The notes under the pieces: generated by a model
Seen by the model: the letters and a program-made list of their open reading frames with translations, nothing else
Told to the model about the DNA's origin: nothing
The model's database searches: none
Part shown: piece by piece, positions 1 through 12,024 of the stretch
Position numbering within the stretch: the first letter of the stretch is position 1
Layout of the letters: every line of letters starts with the position of its first letter
NCBI GenBank assembly: GCA_027924645.1
Contig: BSBN01001363.1
Coordinates: 1,786,001-1,850,000 of the forward strand
Source of the DNA: Cunninghamia lanceolata
Lineage: Eukaryota > Streptophyta > Pinopsida > Cupressales > Cupressaceae
Direction: 5' to 3'
Length of the DNA: 64,000 nt
Translations under genes and position numbers: made by a program

Positions 1-118
1 ATTCATCTCAATGTTTTTGTTAATGCTTAGCATTCTCAAATCTTGGAAATGTTGTTTTTAAAAGTATAGATGTTTTCTTTAAATTCCAATAAGCATAATA
101 GTGCAGTAACACTCATAG
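1..118 (-). mobile_element. E0, left-hand fragment of an outer TGTAAYGCCC element
   Basis: AT-rich sequence with no gene. It is taken as the left part of the element whose right end lies at 8033, because E1 is cleanly inserted between this stretch and 6077 with a CATAG duplication (114-118 and 6077-6081). The far end of E0 is outside the window, so its length is unknown. Assignment is by insertion logic, not by sequence homology. Confidence 0.5.
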
Positions 119-620
119 TGTAATGCCCCACCATGAAAACCTTGGAAAACAACAAATCTATGCTATGCAAAGTGGAATCATATTTTTTTGTATAAGATAA
201 CAAGGTAATATTTAGCAATTCAATACACATCATTAACTAACAACTTGTCTTCCAAGGTCCCATGGTTGCATTACTTGGCAATTAATCAACATAGTTTACA
301 TGCATTACTAACTAACATCAGCAAAACATTCTAAATCTATTACACTAATGATTATATCCATACATCTCCATGACATCAATTAGATAATCCATTTGATCAA
401 GATTACATGCACTTTTTTCCTAGTCTATACAAATGAGTACATCATTATGTAAGTTACATTATCTCTATTCTGATTACATTTGAATACATACATTATGAAT
501 CAACTGATACACAGGCTAGTACATGAGCATAATAAATGTCTTCATAAATAGTACAAGGTCTAATGTCTGATACACAAGATGAATCCTCCTCGCTCACGAA
601 CAACGGCAAGGAAAAAAAAC

Positions 621-699
621 TAATGGATAAAGCTCTTCCACCTGACCATGTGGAACCCTGAGGTCCACCCCTTGACCTAGGAGTTAACATAAGGTTCCC
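621..699 (+). other. E1 5' subterminal conserved block
   Basis: Starts TAATGGATAA, then a hairpin TTCCAC...GTGGAA, then AGGTCCACCCC, and ends GGAGTTAACATAAGGTTCC. The same order occurs in E2, E3, E4 and E5 about 420-540 bp from the TGTAAYGCCC end. Its outer words (AATGGAT, GGAGTTAAC) recur inverted at the other end of the element (GTTAACTCC and ATCCATTGG at 5521-5546). Function unknown; strong conservation between subfamilies suggests a cis-acting role. Confidence 0.7.
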
Positions 700-888
700 A
701 CAACAACATACAGCTAGGTAGATAGAAGACTATAAGAACAAAGACAACACATGACTCCAACAACACAAGTCAATGTCATAAATAACACAACAGTACTTCC
801 AGAGGCAAACACTTAACAAATAGGGAGAGTACAACTAGGGAAAGCTAGGCTACAGTAAGGAGAGTGTCATCGCATGGTCCTAACATTG

Positions 889-1250
889 GTTACCCTGACA
901 GTCTCTAGCTAGACACCAGCCCCCATCCATGGATTACCCTGACAGTCTCTTGCTAGGCACCGGCCCCCATCTATGGTTACCCTGACAGTCTCTCACTAGA
1001 CACCGGCCCCATAGGGTGACACATGCCGAATCAACATTCCTTTCAAGAGGAAAAGGAAGTTGATTTTGCCAACCACAGCCTTCTCATCTCATCCTTAGCC
1101 TAAACGAGCACTACAGGCATGAGTGAGGCATCCAATTATCTTGATTAGTGTGAAAACTACCCAACCCTCTAAATTAATTATTAAGTTATCACTGGATTAA
1201 CAACTCCCAATGGGTTACCCTGACAAGCCACTTTGGGTGTCAGCCCCACA
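889..1250 (+). repeat. Tandem GGTTACCCTGACAG motif in the E1 arm
   Basis: The phrase GGTTACCCTGACAGTCTCT followed by a CACCGGCCCC-type tail starts at 889, 931 and 975, a period of 42-44 bp, with a fourth diverged copy (GGGTTACCCTGACAAGCCAC) at 1212. Related copies occur in E2 (12215, 12454), E3 (inverted, about 26760-27090) and E5 (about 30952-31260). Copy number varies between elements. Confidence 0.75.
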
Positions 1251-1299
1251 TTGGAAGCCACTCCCCTATCTGCACCTAGGAAACCCCATCCATCAAGCT

Positions 1300-2715
1300 A
1301 CACATATATCATCATAACAATAAAACTTTTCATACACATTGCAAGGCATTAACCATCTTGCATATCAACATGTATATATAACAATGCAAGGCACTGACCC
1401 TCTTGCATACCAAAACATAATCATAAGGCAGAACTCCTAATCCATTGCCCATAACAACACATATTCATTACATCTTTATGATTTTCATGTCTCTCCATGC
1501 CACAACTCACCACCAAACTTGATACAAGACAAGTACAACCAAATGGAGAACAATACATACTCAAGAAGTACATTTATCATTCACCTTGTCTTTTAATCCA
1601 TACATAACTAGAGGCAATCATGCTTCTTAAAACATCATGGTCTTAAGACATCTATCAACATAATACATGAAATCAAGACATCCCATTCTAAGCCTTTGGA
1701 AAACTAGCCACAACGGTAGATACAAAATCAAAAGACTATATGAACTAGTTCATGACCCACAAATTAAATTTACTAAACCTATTACTAGCAATTTACATTT
1801 TCTCAATATCAACACACTTATAAATAAATTATGTCTTCTTTACAACTAATCCACTATAGCAGATTCCAATTGACTAAGTTGTTACAATAGTATATTAACA
1901 TTAAAATATAGCTTATCATTTGATTGTATACTTATTAAGGAATAAATCTATAATTACAATAAAAATTAACTACATATAAATATTTATTAAAATAATTATT
2001 TAATTGATCTACAAAGATACAAATATATTTATATATCATTAACACAACTAAAGTAACCCACTATTTGTCATTTTTATAAATCAAGTTAATTAAATAATTA
2101 CAATGTAATTTAAATTCAACCCTTGAGGATAAACTTGAGGGTTCCTATTTATCATTTACAATATACAAACTCTCTATATAATTATTATCCTTTCTCTATT
2201 AAAAAAGAATATCATTCTAAATAATCTATTTCTCTAATAAATAAACATGCAATGTGGATAATATTCAAAATCATTCTAAAATTAATCTATTTCTTTATTT
2301 TTAGAAACAAAATCATTAAAAGAATAATTTATTTATTTTTCTCTCCCTAACACCTTCATTCTATAATTTAATACTTAATTTTTTTTTCTCTAATTTATAT
2401 TCTAATATAGGAATTATTTGCATATTTAAGCAAATATAATATCACAAATTAATTGAATCAAGTTTAAGAAACTTTCTACAAAATAATTTATTTTCTTACT
2501 TTTCTTTAAATAAAGAATGTAGGATTCTAGCTCAATTTAAAGAATAAAAATAATTCAAAGGGATTACTTATAACTTAATATGTTTCTAAAAAGGAAATAG
2601 TTTATATTAGAGAAGAGTTTAGTTTCTAATTTAAATGTTAAGATAAATAGAGAGTTATGTGGGCTCTTCTTTATTTCTAAAAAGAACATATTTTTAATTT
2701 AGGAAATGAATTGGT

Positions 2716-2718
<3 letters not shown>
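1300..2718. other. AT-rich arm of E1, no gene seen
   Basis: Increasingly AT-rich sequence with short homopolymer runs. No open frame resembles a known protein and no RNA gene was recognised. Confidence 0.6.

Positions 2719-2780
<62 letters not shown>
2719..2780. repeat. (TA)n microsatellite in E1
   Basis: Uninterrupted TA dinucleotide tract of about 62 bp inside E1, between the AT-rich arm and the PPR-derived interior. Confidence 0.95.
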
Positions 2781-2785
<5 letters not shown>

Positions 2786-3129
2786 AAAGCAAATGAAGAC
2801 ATGAGATAAGATGTTTTATATGATGTTATAATTGTAAAATACACTCATTGGATTTTGGGAGGATACTCTCAAAAATTTTGATTTAATGAAAGCTTGCTGG
2901 TGTTCTTTGCAGCCGTATCTTTTTTTTTTTGGTTGGAATGTATTGAAGTATTGGATTGGAGCACAAGAGGGAAAGGTAGTTAGAAATGAATTATAGCTTA
3001 TGCAAGAAATAAAATTCAGATCTATCGGGTATGGAGATGGTATATATGATGATAAATACTTTGCCACTTGTAAGCCACAGTAAATTGAACTCACAAGGTA
3101 ACAGATTGCTGGTGAGATTCATATGACTT

Positions 3130-4690
3130 TTGATTCAAGAAAATGCACAATATGGATTTGTTGAAATGTCTTGGAATTTTTTTTTTTAAAATAAATGCAA
3201 ACTACTTCAAACAGGTTTGTGGCTTCTGCCAGCATTTTCACGCCTATGCCAAAATGGTAGCTTGAATAGGGTATGGACATCCATAAGGCATAAAGGAGAG
3301 AGGATATTACAGATGTTGAAATTGTAGCGGCTATAGTAGATATGTATGCAAAATGTGGAAGCATGAGAGGGCACTTGAACCATTTGACAACATGCCTCAA
3401 GATAGCATCTAAATGTTTTATCTATTTTGCATGAAAGATACATCATTTATTTTGTTAGTATGAACCATAAACACTCAAATTTTATGTTTCTTTCAAACCT
3501 CATTCAGTAGCTTGAACCTAGGCCACAATACTTCAAACAAAAACAGTTCAAACCAATTACATTCGCTAAGGTACAGAAACTGAGCTAAAGATCATAGGAA
3601 AAAGATAATATTATGAATAACAATGTTACAAATTACCTTCCTGTACAAATGCTAAAATCATAAATTTGGTCTCTAACAGAGAATTTCATTCATTCAAAAC
3701 TCCCTGAGAAAAATGTTAACTAATTTAAATAGGTCCAATTTATTAAAATTTCTGAACATAAAGCAATTGGGAATTTGAAAATAAGTCTTTAAGATTTATT
3801 GATTTTCCATTTCCTAGACAAACAGTTGATAGCACAATTCCTTTGACATTTTATTTCCATTTGGCAAAATGAGCTCAATTTCTATCAGTCTAATCCCAAA
3901 TATTGGTTTCTAAACAATGAATTTATGAAATATGCAAGTGTGCACATGTGCCCAAAATAGGACAAGTAAAACTTCTCCTCTTTTTTTTTACAGATATTAT
4001 AGTTCTTAGGCATGTATGCAAGGCATGGGAGCAAAGACAAGGTGCTTGACCTATTTGGTAGAATGCCTCAAAGAAAATCAACATGCTGAAAGGGATTTAA
4101 AAACCTTCAAGCAAAAGCAATTGGCAAGTGCATAACCAAAACCCATAACCCTGCGCACAAATTGAATCTTTGGAGGAGCATAATGGAAGGGGGATTTGGC
4201 AGATATTAAAGTTGAAAATACACTGGTAGATACATATATATATATACAAGATGGGGAATACATAGAACAAGGCACTTCAACTGTTGACAAAATTCAAAGG
4301 CAAGACACGCCTTCTGTTTGGCAAAATTCAAGGACAAAGCATGTCTACTATTTGACAAAATCACTCAAAGAGATGTTGTCTCATGGATGGCAATGAATTG
4401 CAGGACGTGCATAGAAAGGATCAGTTGAGAAAGAGTTAGAAAATTTCAAAACAAATAAAATTTGTAGATGAAAAAGTTATGCCTTCCTTGCCTTATGCCT
4501 ACATGGGAGCTTTGGAGTAGGGTATAGACATACATCAAAGCAAATAGAGGGGGAAATAAAGATGTAATTTGCAAGTATACGTATGTAGAAATGTAAAAGC
4601 ACAGACATGTACAAAAGCAACTGTTTCATAGTATGCAGTCTAATGAATCACCATGATTGTAGGGCATGCAAAAAAGAAGTGGATTGATTG
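3130..4690 (+). pseudogene. Degenerate PPR-protein pseudogene carried by E1
   Basis: Several separated stretches read as plant PPR repeats in the plus direction. Around 3330-3365 the frame gives IVDMYAKCGSM, and after a frameshift ALEPFDNMPQDSI. Around 4010-4075 it gives LGMYARHGSKDKVLDLFGRM followed by PQRK. Around 4205-4290 it reads VENTLVDTY with IEQGTSTVDKIQRQ, and at 4355-4400 FDKITQRDVVSWMAMN. About 4500-4680 another decayed repeat (GALE, GIDIHQ) is visible. These match the PLS-class phrases of organelle RNA-editing PPR proteins (MYAKCG, MPQRDVVSW). Many stops and frameshifts, plus an internal poly-T run, show it is dead. Its 3140-3420 part is related to the PPR fragment in E4 (both contain GGATTTGTTGAAA). 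Confidence 0.75.
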
Positions 4691-4802
4691 AAAAGGTTAT
4701 CAAAATAGTTCTTGCCTATTGAGCTGATCTACTTGCCTCTAGTCTGCACCTAACCTCCTCCCTTCTTTCTTTTCTTCCTCCTCTTTTCTCTTTCCTCCTC
4801 CC

Positions 4803-4932
4803 AAACCAGGATTCAACTCCTCAAATAAATGCAGAAACATCCCCTCTTCCCAACAATCCCACTTTCTCAAAAGCAGGGTTGAACTCCTCGGGTAATGCAG
4901 AAACATGCCTTTCTCTTCCCAATAACCCACAT
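4803..4932. repeat. Imperfect tandem duplication, about 70-bp period
   Basis: Two neighbouring copies share AACTCCTC, ATGCAGAAACAT and CTCTTCCCAA in the same order (about 4803-4862 and 4873-4932). It lies just upstream of the AT-rich 3' arm of E1. It also makes the two overlapping minus-strand open frames here look repetitive. Confidence 0.6.
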
Positions 4933-5520
4933 TCCCGTAGGAATCAACAATTTCATTTTTACCAAGGGATTCCCAAGCCTCAAATCTGCAACTGACGGCA
5001 CATGACATGAAATTTGCACATTCCCAAATACTGAATACATGGTATAAAGCAACCACCCAAATTTTTTATTAAACCTTAGAATATTCCAAAGAAATATTAT
5101 TATTTTATTAATCTAATATTAACTATGTATTTCATTTAACACAATTTATATTTATATCTATTTATTTATTTATGCAATTTATGACCATTGTAATTTTATC
5201 TGTTTACAACCAACTTAGTCATTTACAAACAACTCATAATTTAGTAATTAATTTATTTAAATTGTTTCATATAATTTCATTAATCATATTTTCTATATAA
5301 CTTTAATTTATATTGAAACAATTATATTCATTTATCAAAATTATATTCCTAGTCTAATAAATCTATTTGAATGCATCAATTTACCAAACATAATTTAGGC
5401 AATTCTGACCTAGTTAATCCTCATTGTGGAACATTACTTGACTAACAAGCAGGATTAGATGACAAGACCACAAACACGGAGGCAGACAGGCAACAGACAA
5501 TAAAGACAAGGAACCCCATG

Positions 5521-5716
5521 TTAACTCCGTTCAATGAATCCATTGGCTAGGGCATGCTCAAACCTACTAGTTCAGGTGGAGTCAATGCCCGGTACCTGCA
5601 TCCTGCAACAAACAACAAGGTTGTGCACATATATATATAAACACGTAGTCATAGACATAATGAACGAAAGTCGCAGTGTGGCAGGGTACTCGAACACGAG
5701 TAATGCAACACTGTTC
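5521..5716 (+). other. E1 3' subterminal structured motif
   Basis: Starts with TTAACTCC and ATCCATTGG, the inverse of words in the 5' block. A stem GGGCAT (5550-5555) pairs with ATGCCC (5585-5590) and encloses a second stem ACCT (5562-5565) with AGGT (5574-5577). Further on CAGTGT (5674-5679) pairs with ACACTG (5708-5713), enclosing ACTCG (5688-5692) with CGAGT (5697-5701). The same layout with compensating stem changes is present in the other elements. Role unknown. Confidence 0.7.
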
Positions 5717-6076
5717 CGTTCATGTAAACACATCATCAAATAACTACATCCATTACCAGTAATGCATCATAATCATAATCAAATAACACATTAAACTCAA
5801 AATAACATTAGTCTATAATCATCAGATATGTCCATCATGATCAAGGAGAACATAAACCACAACATACTAGTCCAAATGTCTTGAAACTGTAAATGTGCAA
5901 TATAAGACTAACTATACCAAGACTGTGATAGGAAATATGACAACATAAACCATAACATACTAGTCCAAATGTCTCAAAACCATAAATATGCAGTATAAGA
6001 CTATCAACTATACTAGAACTATCATAGGAAACATGAAAATATCATCTATCACAAGTCAAAAGTGAGGGGCATTACA

Positions 6077-8033
6077 CATAGTTCTATTTTGTTATAGGAC
6101 CTATAGTGTTATAAATCTATAGTTGAAATAGTGTCAAATTGAGTATATTTGTATAGCTCATATTAATTAATTGATTTTGAGATTTTGTCTATTGACCATG
6201 ATTATTTGCTTAATGCATAACTATATTGTGATTCTTCTTAATGTTTCAAGGCCTTCTAAGATTACAATAATAGTAGGGTCCTCAAACTAAATTTTGGACA
6301 TATGTTTAGTTATGTTAACCGTAGGCTTGTGTTTATTCATAGGTAGGTAATGTTATGATTTTATCATTATAACCCAATTAAACTGTTGTTTAGAATGAAA
6401 TGTTAAATGCAAGTACTGGTCTAATTAATGATAGTTCTCAAGAGAATTATTTAGTAGGAAAAGCAAAAATGTAATTGATTTAGTTGGATTAAGAATTATA
6501 GATGGAAGATTTTATTTCTTTAGATAAATATTTAGAGGAAACTTCCATTTATTTTTTTAAAAAAGAAGAGAATTGTTTTATTCCATTTCAAGAATTTTAT
6601 CCTAATTTAAGGAAAAGTATGAATTTATTAGTTTATTAGATTATGAAGCTAATTTCCATGAAAAAGTGAATTTACCTGTTATTCTTGAATTTAAAGTCAT
6701 TATTATAAAGTTTGCAAATCTTTAGATCAATATTTTGGGTATTGATAGTGTATATATTAGTGTGTAAATTGATATTTATGTTCTTTAGGATAATTTGGAT
6801 GATATTTTAGAATTGACAAAAAGGTTCATCGTTGGACTAAATGTGGTATTGTTATAAACCCCTATTGATCTTTTGAAGGTACTTTTTGCAAATATGTTGG
6901 ATAGTGTGCTATCTAAGTGTTTACTTAAGGGCATCTTAAATTATGTGTAGAATCTTGATAAGCAATGAAGGTGTCTTAAATGAAAGCCTTTATGCAAGGG
7001 TATGAAGTATGGTTCCTTTGGAAAATAGGGTTTACTCAAATGGTAGTCCCTTCAAGAAATAGTGGTGTGCATTAATATTTCATTGTTGACCTTGAGCATA
7101 GATATGGTAGAAGACATGGTGTGAAGAGGTAAATATACTTCGTAACTTACAGTGGTGTTTTAGTATAAAGAATATATATTGGCTAGATTGTTTAGCTAAG
7201 ATGATATTCTATGTCATATAAGGGACAAGTAGTAGTATCTTCTAAGAGTTAAGTTATTATTACCAAATGAAGGACCTCTATATTATGTATGGAATACATG
7301 AGATTAATTTCTCTTTTTAACCTTCTCTTACTTAAAGATTTTACTATGTTAAATTTCTAGATTAGCATTGATCTCGTCTGATGAATGGATAGATAGGTGT
7401 TTCCTACCTTGAAAAGAAAATATAATATTGCAGATTATGGAAACTAGATTTCTTACTAGTTATTGTATTAAAATCAACCCTATGGTTGCAAGTCCAAGCT
7501 CGAACTACGAAGTCTCTGCGCTCCGCGTACGTAGGCAAGGCCAATATGAGCCCCCGAGACATTAGGTCGGCCCCTTAGGGCCTTAGGTTTGTCATTTCAT
7601 ACAATTGATATTTGTAATGTGTAATCCATAACTATACAAGACTAATGTTTACTGAGATGTGTAGTTTGAGATGTATAAGCCATACAGGACTCTGGAGCTA
7701 TGATAAAATATGTAAATTAGAATCTTAACCCCCTGTTGAGTTCATTATTTGGTAGACATTACTTCATTGTGCATGTGTGTGTACTCATTTAGATTTAGAA
7801 TAACTGTGGCTGTTAGTTAGATCATGTAATATAATTATGTTTGAATGAGTTATGTATGTTGTTGGTTATTGCTTAATTTCAATAATGCAGTCATGTTATC
7901 CCTAGAGATGTAGTTAACTTGTTGTGTCAGACTATGTTAAATTGGTTAATTCTATTACAAAATATATATATATTTTTACCTTTTTTATTGCTTTAGTTGA
8001 CTTATCTTTAGGGTTGCATGGCGGGGCATTACA
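6077..8033 (-). mobile_element. E0, right-hand part of an outer TGTAAYGCCC element
   Basis: Ends GGCGGGGCATTACA at 8033, so on the minus strand it begins TGTAATGCCCCGCC. The next bases are CGTTG followed by GTACTACCC-type sequence that in other units sits next to the 66-codon module, so the element inserted there. No gene was recognised: the stretch is AT-rich, with one GC-rich island. Its partner end and duplication lie beyond the left edge. Confidence 0.65.
7480..7592. other. GC-rich island inside E0
   Basis: About 110 bp containing GCGCTCCGCGTACGTAGGC and a near-palindrome GGCCCCTTAGGGCC, surrounded by AT-rich sequence. It lies about 450-550 bp from the E0 terminus on the minus strand, the same distance as the conserved 5' block in other elements, but does not resemble that block. 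No pol III box was recognised. Origin unknown. Confidence 0.5.
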
Positions 8034-8060
8034 CGTTGTACTACCCAGCCTTGTTGCTTC

Positions 8061-11000
8061 AAAGAATGGTAGAATGATAGAATATTAGAATTCTAGAATA
8101 ATAGAATTATAGAATGAAAGAATGATAGGATAATAGGTTCATAGAATAATAGAATGATAGATTTATAGATTAAGAGAATGAATAATGATAGAATAATAGA
8201 ATTGTAGAATGAAAAATTAATAGAACAATAGCCTTATAGTATAATAGAATGATAGAATTATATAATTATAGAATGAAACAATCATATAATAATAGAATTG
8301 TTCAATAATATAATGATAGAATAATCTAGACTTAATGAATTATAAAATGATGTAACTATACAATAATGGAATTGTAAAATAATACAATAATACAATTATA
8401 TAATTATATAATTAAAGAATGATAGAATAATAGATTTATAGAATAATAGAATCATAGAATGATAGAATAATAGAATGACGTAATTATTAACTGATAGAAT
8501 GATAGAATTATTGAATGATGGAATGAAAGAATGATAGAACAATAGATTTATAAAATAATAGAATGATAGAATAATAGATTTATAGAATGATAGACCGAAA
8601 TAATGATAGAATAAAATATTAATAGAATGATACAATCAAACAATGATAAAATAATAAAATTGAGGAATAATAAGACGATAGAATGAAATATTGATAGAAG
8701 AATAGATTTATGTAATAATAGAACAATATAATTATAGAATGATAGAATAATTGAATAATAGAATTGTAGAATGATATGATAATAGAATGAAAGAATGAAA
8801 GAATGATAGAATAATAGAAAAATAGAGAATAGTAAATTTATATAATTATCGAATTATGGAATGAAATAATGATAGAATAATAGAATAATAGAATTGTAGG
8901 ATAAGAGAGTTATAAAATGATAGAAGAATAAATTTAGAGAATAATAGAATGATAGAATTATGGAATGATAGAATGATAGAATAATAAATTTATAGAATGA
9001 TAGAATTATGGAATGATAGAATGATAGAATAATAGAATTTTGGAATAATATAATAATAGAATGATTGAATGAAGGAATGATATAGTAACAGATTTATAGA
9101 ATAATAGAATGATAGAATAATAAAATGATAGAATAATAGAATGATAAGATTATATAATGATAGAATGGAAGAATGTTAGAAAAATAGAATTGTAGAATGA
9201 TAGAATGAAAAATGTTGGAATAATTTAATAAAAGAGTTATAGAATGATGGAACTATAGACTTGAATATAACTATAAAATAATACAATTAGAGAATAATAC
9301 AATTTGAGAATCAAAGACTAATAGAATAATAGATTTATAGAATAACAGAATGATAGAATTATAGAATGATATAATAATAGGTTTATAGAATAATAGAATG
9401 ATATAATTATATAGAATCATAGAATGAAAGAATTGTAGAAAAATAGAATTATGAAATAATACAATAATAGAATAACAGAAGGAAAGAATGATAGAATAAT
9501 AGAATGATTGAATATAAGAATGATAGAACAATAGATTTATAGAATAATAGAATGATAGAATTACATAATGGTATAATAATAGAATGAAAGAATGATAGAA
9601 TAGTAGATTTATAGAATTATAAAATGAAAGAATGATAGAATGAAAGAGTGATAGAATGATAGAAAATAGATTTAAGCAATAATAGAATTTTAGAATTGCA
9701 AAGTAATAAAATGAAAGAATCATAGAGTAATAGAACTATAGATTAATCGAATAATGGAATTATACAATGATAGAATGAAAGAATGACAGAGTAAGAGATT
9801 AATAGAATAACAGAATGATGGATTAATATAATTGTAGATTAATAGATCTATACAACATGATAGAATGAAACAAAATTATAGAATAATTTAATATTTATAG
9901 GATAATAAAATGATAAACTAATAGATTTATATAATAATAGAATGATAGAATTATAAACGACAAAATGAAAGAATGATAGACTAATATAATTATAGAATAA
10001 TAGAATGAAAAAATGATAGAATAATAGATTTATACAATAACAGAATGTTAGAATTATAAAATGGTAGAATGAAAGAATGATAGAGTAATAAAACTTTAGA
10101 TTAATAGAATAATATAATTATACAATGATAGAATAAAGGAATTATAGAATACTAGATTTATAGAATAATATAATGGTAGAAATAAAGAATGATAGAAGGA
10201 AACAACGAAAGAATAATAGAATTGTAGAATACTAGTATAACAAAATAATAAAATGATAGAATGAAAAAATGGTAGAATAATAGATTTCTAGAATAATAGA
10301 ATGATAGAATTATATTATGATAGAATGAAGGAACAATAGAGTAATGAAATTGTAGAATAATAGTATGATATAATGATAAAAATGAAAGAATGATAGAGTA
10401 GTAGAATAATAGAATTGTAGAGTAATAGAATTGTAGAATGATAGAATGAAGCAATTGTAGAATACTAGAATTCTAGAATAATAGAATTATAGAAAGAAAG
10501 AATGATAGAATAATAGGTTCATAGAATAATAGAATGAGAGTTATAGATTAATAGAATGAAATAATGATAGAATAATAGAATTGTAAAATGATAGAATGAA
10601 ACATAAATAGAACAATAACCTTATAGTATAATCGAATGATAGAATTATATAATGATAGAATTAAAAAATTATAGAATAATAGAATTGTTGAATAGTACAA
10701 TAATAGAATTATAGAATAATACAATAATAGAATTCCAAAACAAAAGAAAGATAGAATAATAGAATGATAGAATATAAGAATGATAGAATAATAGATTTAT
10801 AGAATGATAGAACAATAGATTTATAGAATAATAGAATGATAGAATTATAGAATTGTAGAATAATACGTTTATAGAATAATAGAATGATATAATTGTAGAA
10901 TCATAGAATGAAAGAATGATAGAATAGTAGATTTATAGAATGATAAAATGTAAGAATGATAGAATTAAAGAGTAATAGGATGAAAGAATGATAGAAAATT

Positions 11001-11464
11001 AGATTTAAGGAATAATAGAATTTTAGAATTGCAAAATGATAGAATGAAAGAATCGTAGAGTAATAGAATTATACAATGATAGAAATAAAGAATAATAAAG
11101 TAATAGATAAATATAGAATAATAGAGTGGTAGAATTGTATAAGGATGGAATAAAAGAATGATGGAATAATAGAATTATAGATTAATAGATCTATACAACA
11201 TGATAGAATGAAACAATTATAGCATAATTTAATATTTATAGAATAATAGAATGATAGAATAATAGATTTATTTAATATAATAATAGAATGATAAAATAAT
11301 AGATTTATACAATAATAGAATGTTAGAATTATAAAATGGTAGAATGAAAAAATGATAGAGTAATAAGACTTTAGAATAATATAAAATGATAGAATAAAGG
11401 AATGACAGAATAATATATTTATAGAATAATATGATGGTAGAAATATAGAATGATAGAAGGAAAC
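8061..11464. repeat. ATAGAATN octamer array (unit Z into unit A)
   Basis: Variants of an 8-bp word (ATAGAATG, ATAGAATA, ATAGAATT, ATAGATTT, AAAGAATG) run head to tail. The first bases follow the end of the module seen at 17971-18171, so this begins a higher-order unit. At about 9000-9060 the array passes directly from the sequence that elsewhere precedes the gag block to the sequence that elsewhere follows it: unit Z has no gag block. E2 interrupts the array at 11465. Long minus-strand open frames rich in FYYSIILSF are by-products of the repeat. Confidence 0.95.
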
Positions 11465-11942
11465 TGTAACGCCCGCCTTGAACACCTTAAAGAAATACAC
11501 ATTTATGCTACATGAAACAGGAACAAATTTTTTTTTAAATGATTAAGATAACACAGTAATGTTAACATAACTAATTACGACATATTCTCTAAGAATCCAA
11601 GGCTGCATTACTTTACAAACCAACTAACATTATTTACATACATCAGTAATTGATCTAAATCCAATACACAATCGAGTGACTGATTCATATTCATTACATA
11701 TCGTCAAATAATACAATCTACATGATCAAAAACATAACTGAAATGCTTTTATTACACATAAGTACATCATGACATCATTACATTGCCATTTTCAGACTAC
11801 ATCAGAATTACATACACAAAGAATGTTCTGCTACACAAATCTGGTACAAGATTATACACATACATCTTCATCAACTGGTACAAGTACAATTGTCTGAAAA
11901 CTGGGGTAAATCTTTTCTGCACATGAACTTCGACAAGAGTAA

Positions 11943-12024
11943 CCAATGGATAAAATAGCTCTTCCACCCGACCATGTGGAACCCTAAGGTCCACCCCCCA
12001 AGCTAGGAGTTAACATGAGGTCCC
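11943..12024 (+). other. E2 5' subterminal conserved block
   Basis: Reads CCAATGGAT, hairpin TTCCAC...GTGGAA, AGGTCCACCCC, then GGAGTTAACATGAGGTCCC. The closing word recurs inverted in the other arm of E2 (GGGACCTCACGTTAACTCC, ending at 16629), and the AATGGAT word recurs at 16639-16645. Confidence 0.75.

Larger units (their letters stand above)
119..6076 (+). mobile_element. E1, complete 5,958-bp TGTAAYGCCC element
   Basis: Begins TGTAATGCCCC and ends GAGGGGCATTACA, so the first and last bases form a short inverted repeat (TGTAATGCCCC against TGTAATGCCCC on the other strand). It is flanked by the exact 5-bp duplication CATAG (114-118, 6077-6081). No direct repeat of the first hundreds of bases is seen near the end, so there is no pair of LTRs inside. 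The 5' arm matches E3 in its first 50 or so bases, making E1 and E3 one subfamily. The interior holds a decayed PPR pseudogene. TG...CA ends with a 5-bp duplication also fit a solo LTR, which would be unusually long. Confidence 0.85.

Noticed and set aside
493..690. Frame with GGPQGSTWSGGRA (also 27284-27475, 28923-29129) seemingly conserved between elements
   Set aside because: It is the reverse or forward reading of the conserved subterminal DNA block; conservation follows the DNA motif and the frames diverge outside it.
5521..5716. Hammerhead ribozyme (retrozyme) explanation for the structured motif
   Set aside because: No CUGANGA...GAAA core was found on either strand around the stems.
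119..6076. E1-E6 as standard full-length LTR retrotransposons
   Set aside because: No direct repeat of the first several hundred bases is found before the end in E1, E2, E3, E4 or E5, and no pol sequence is present.
8061..8640. CRISPR-like array
   Set aside because: There are no unique spacers; the repeat is a continuous 8-bp tandem in a plant-type genome.
8396..11500. Long minus-strand open frames rich in SFYYSIILLFY (also at 17120-17412, 18487-19121, 42542-43366, 44330-44973, 50663-51575)
   Set aside because: They are translations of the 8-bp repeat: its minus-strand word lacks stop codons, so frames stay open by composition and repeat every eight residues.
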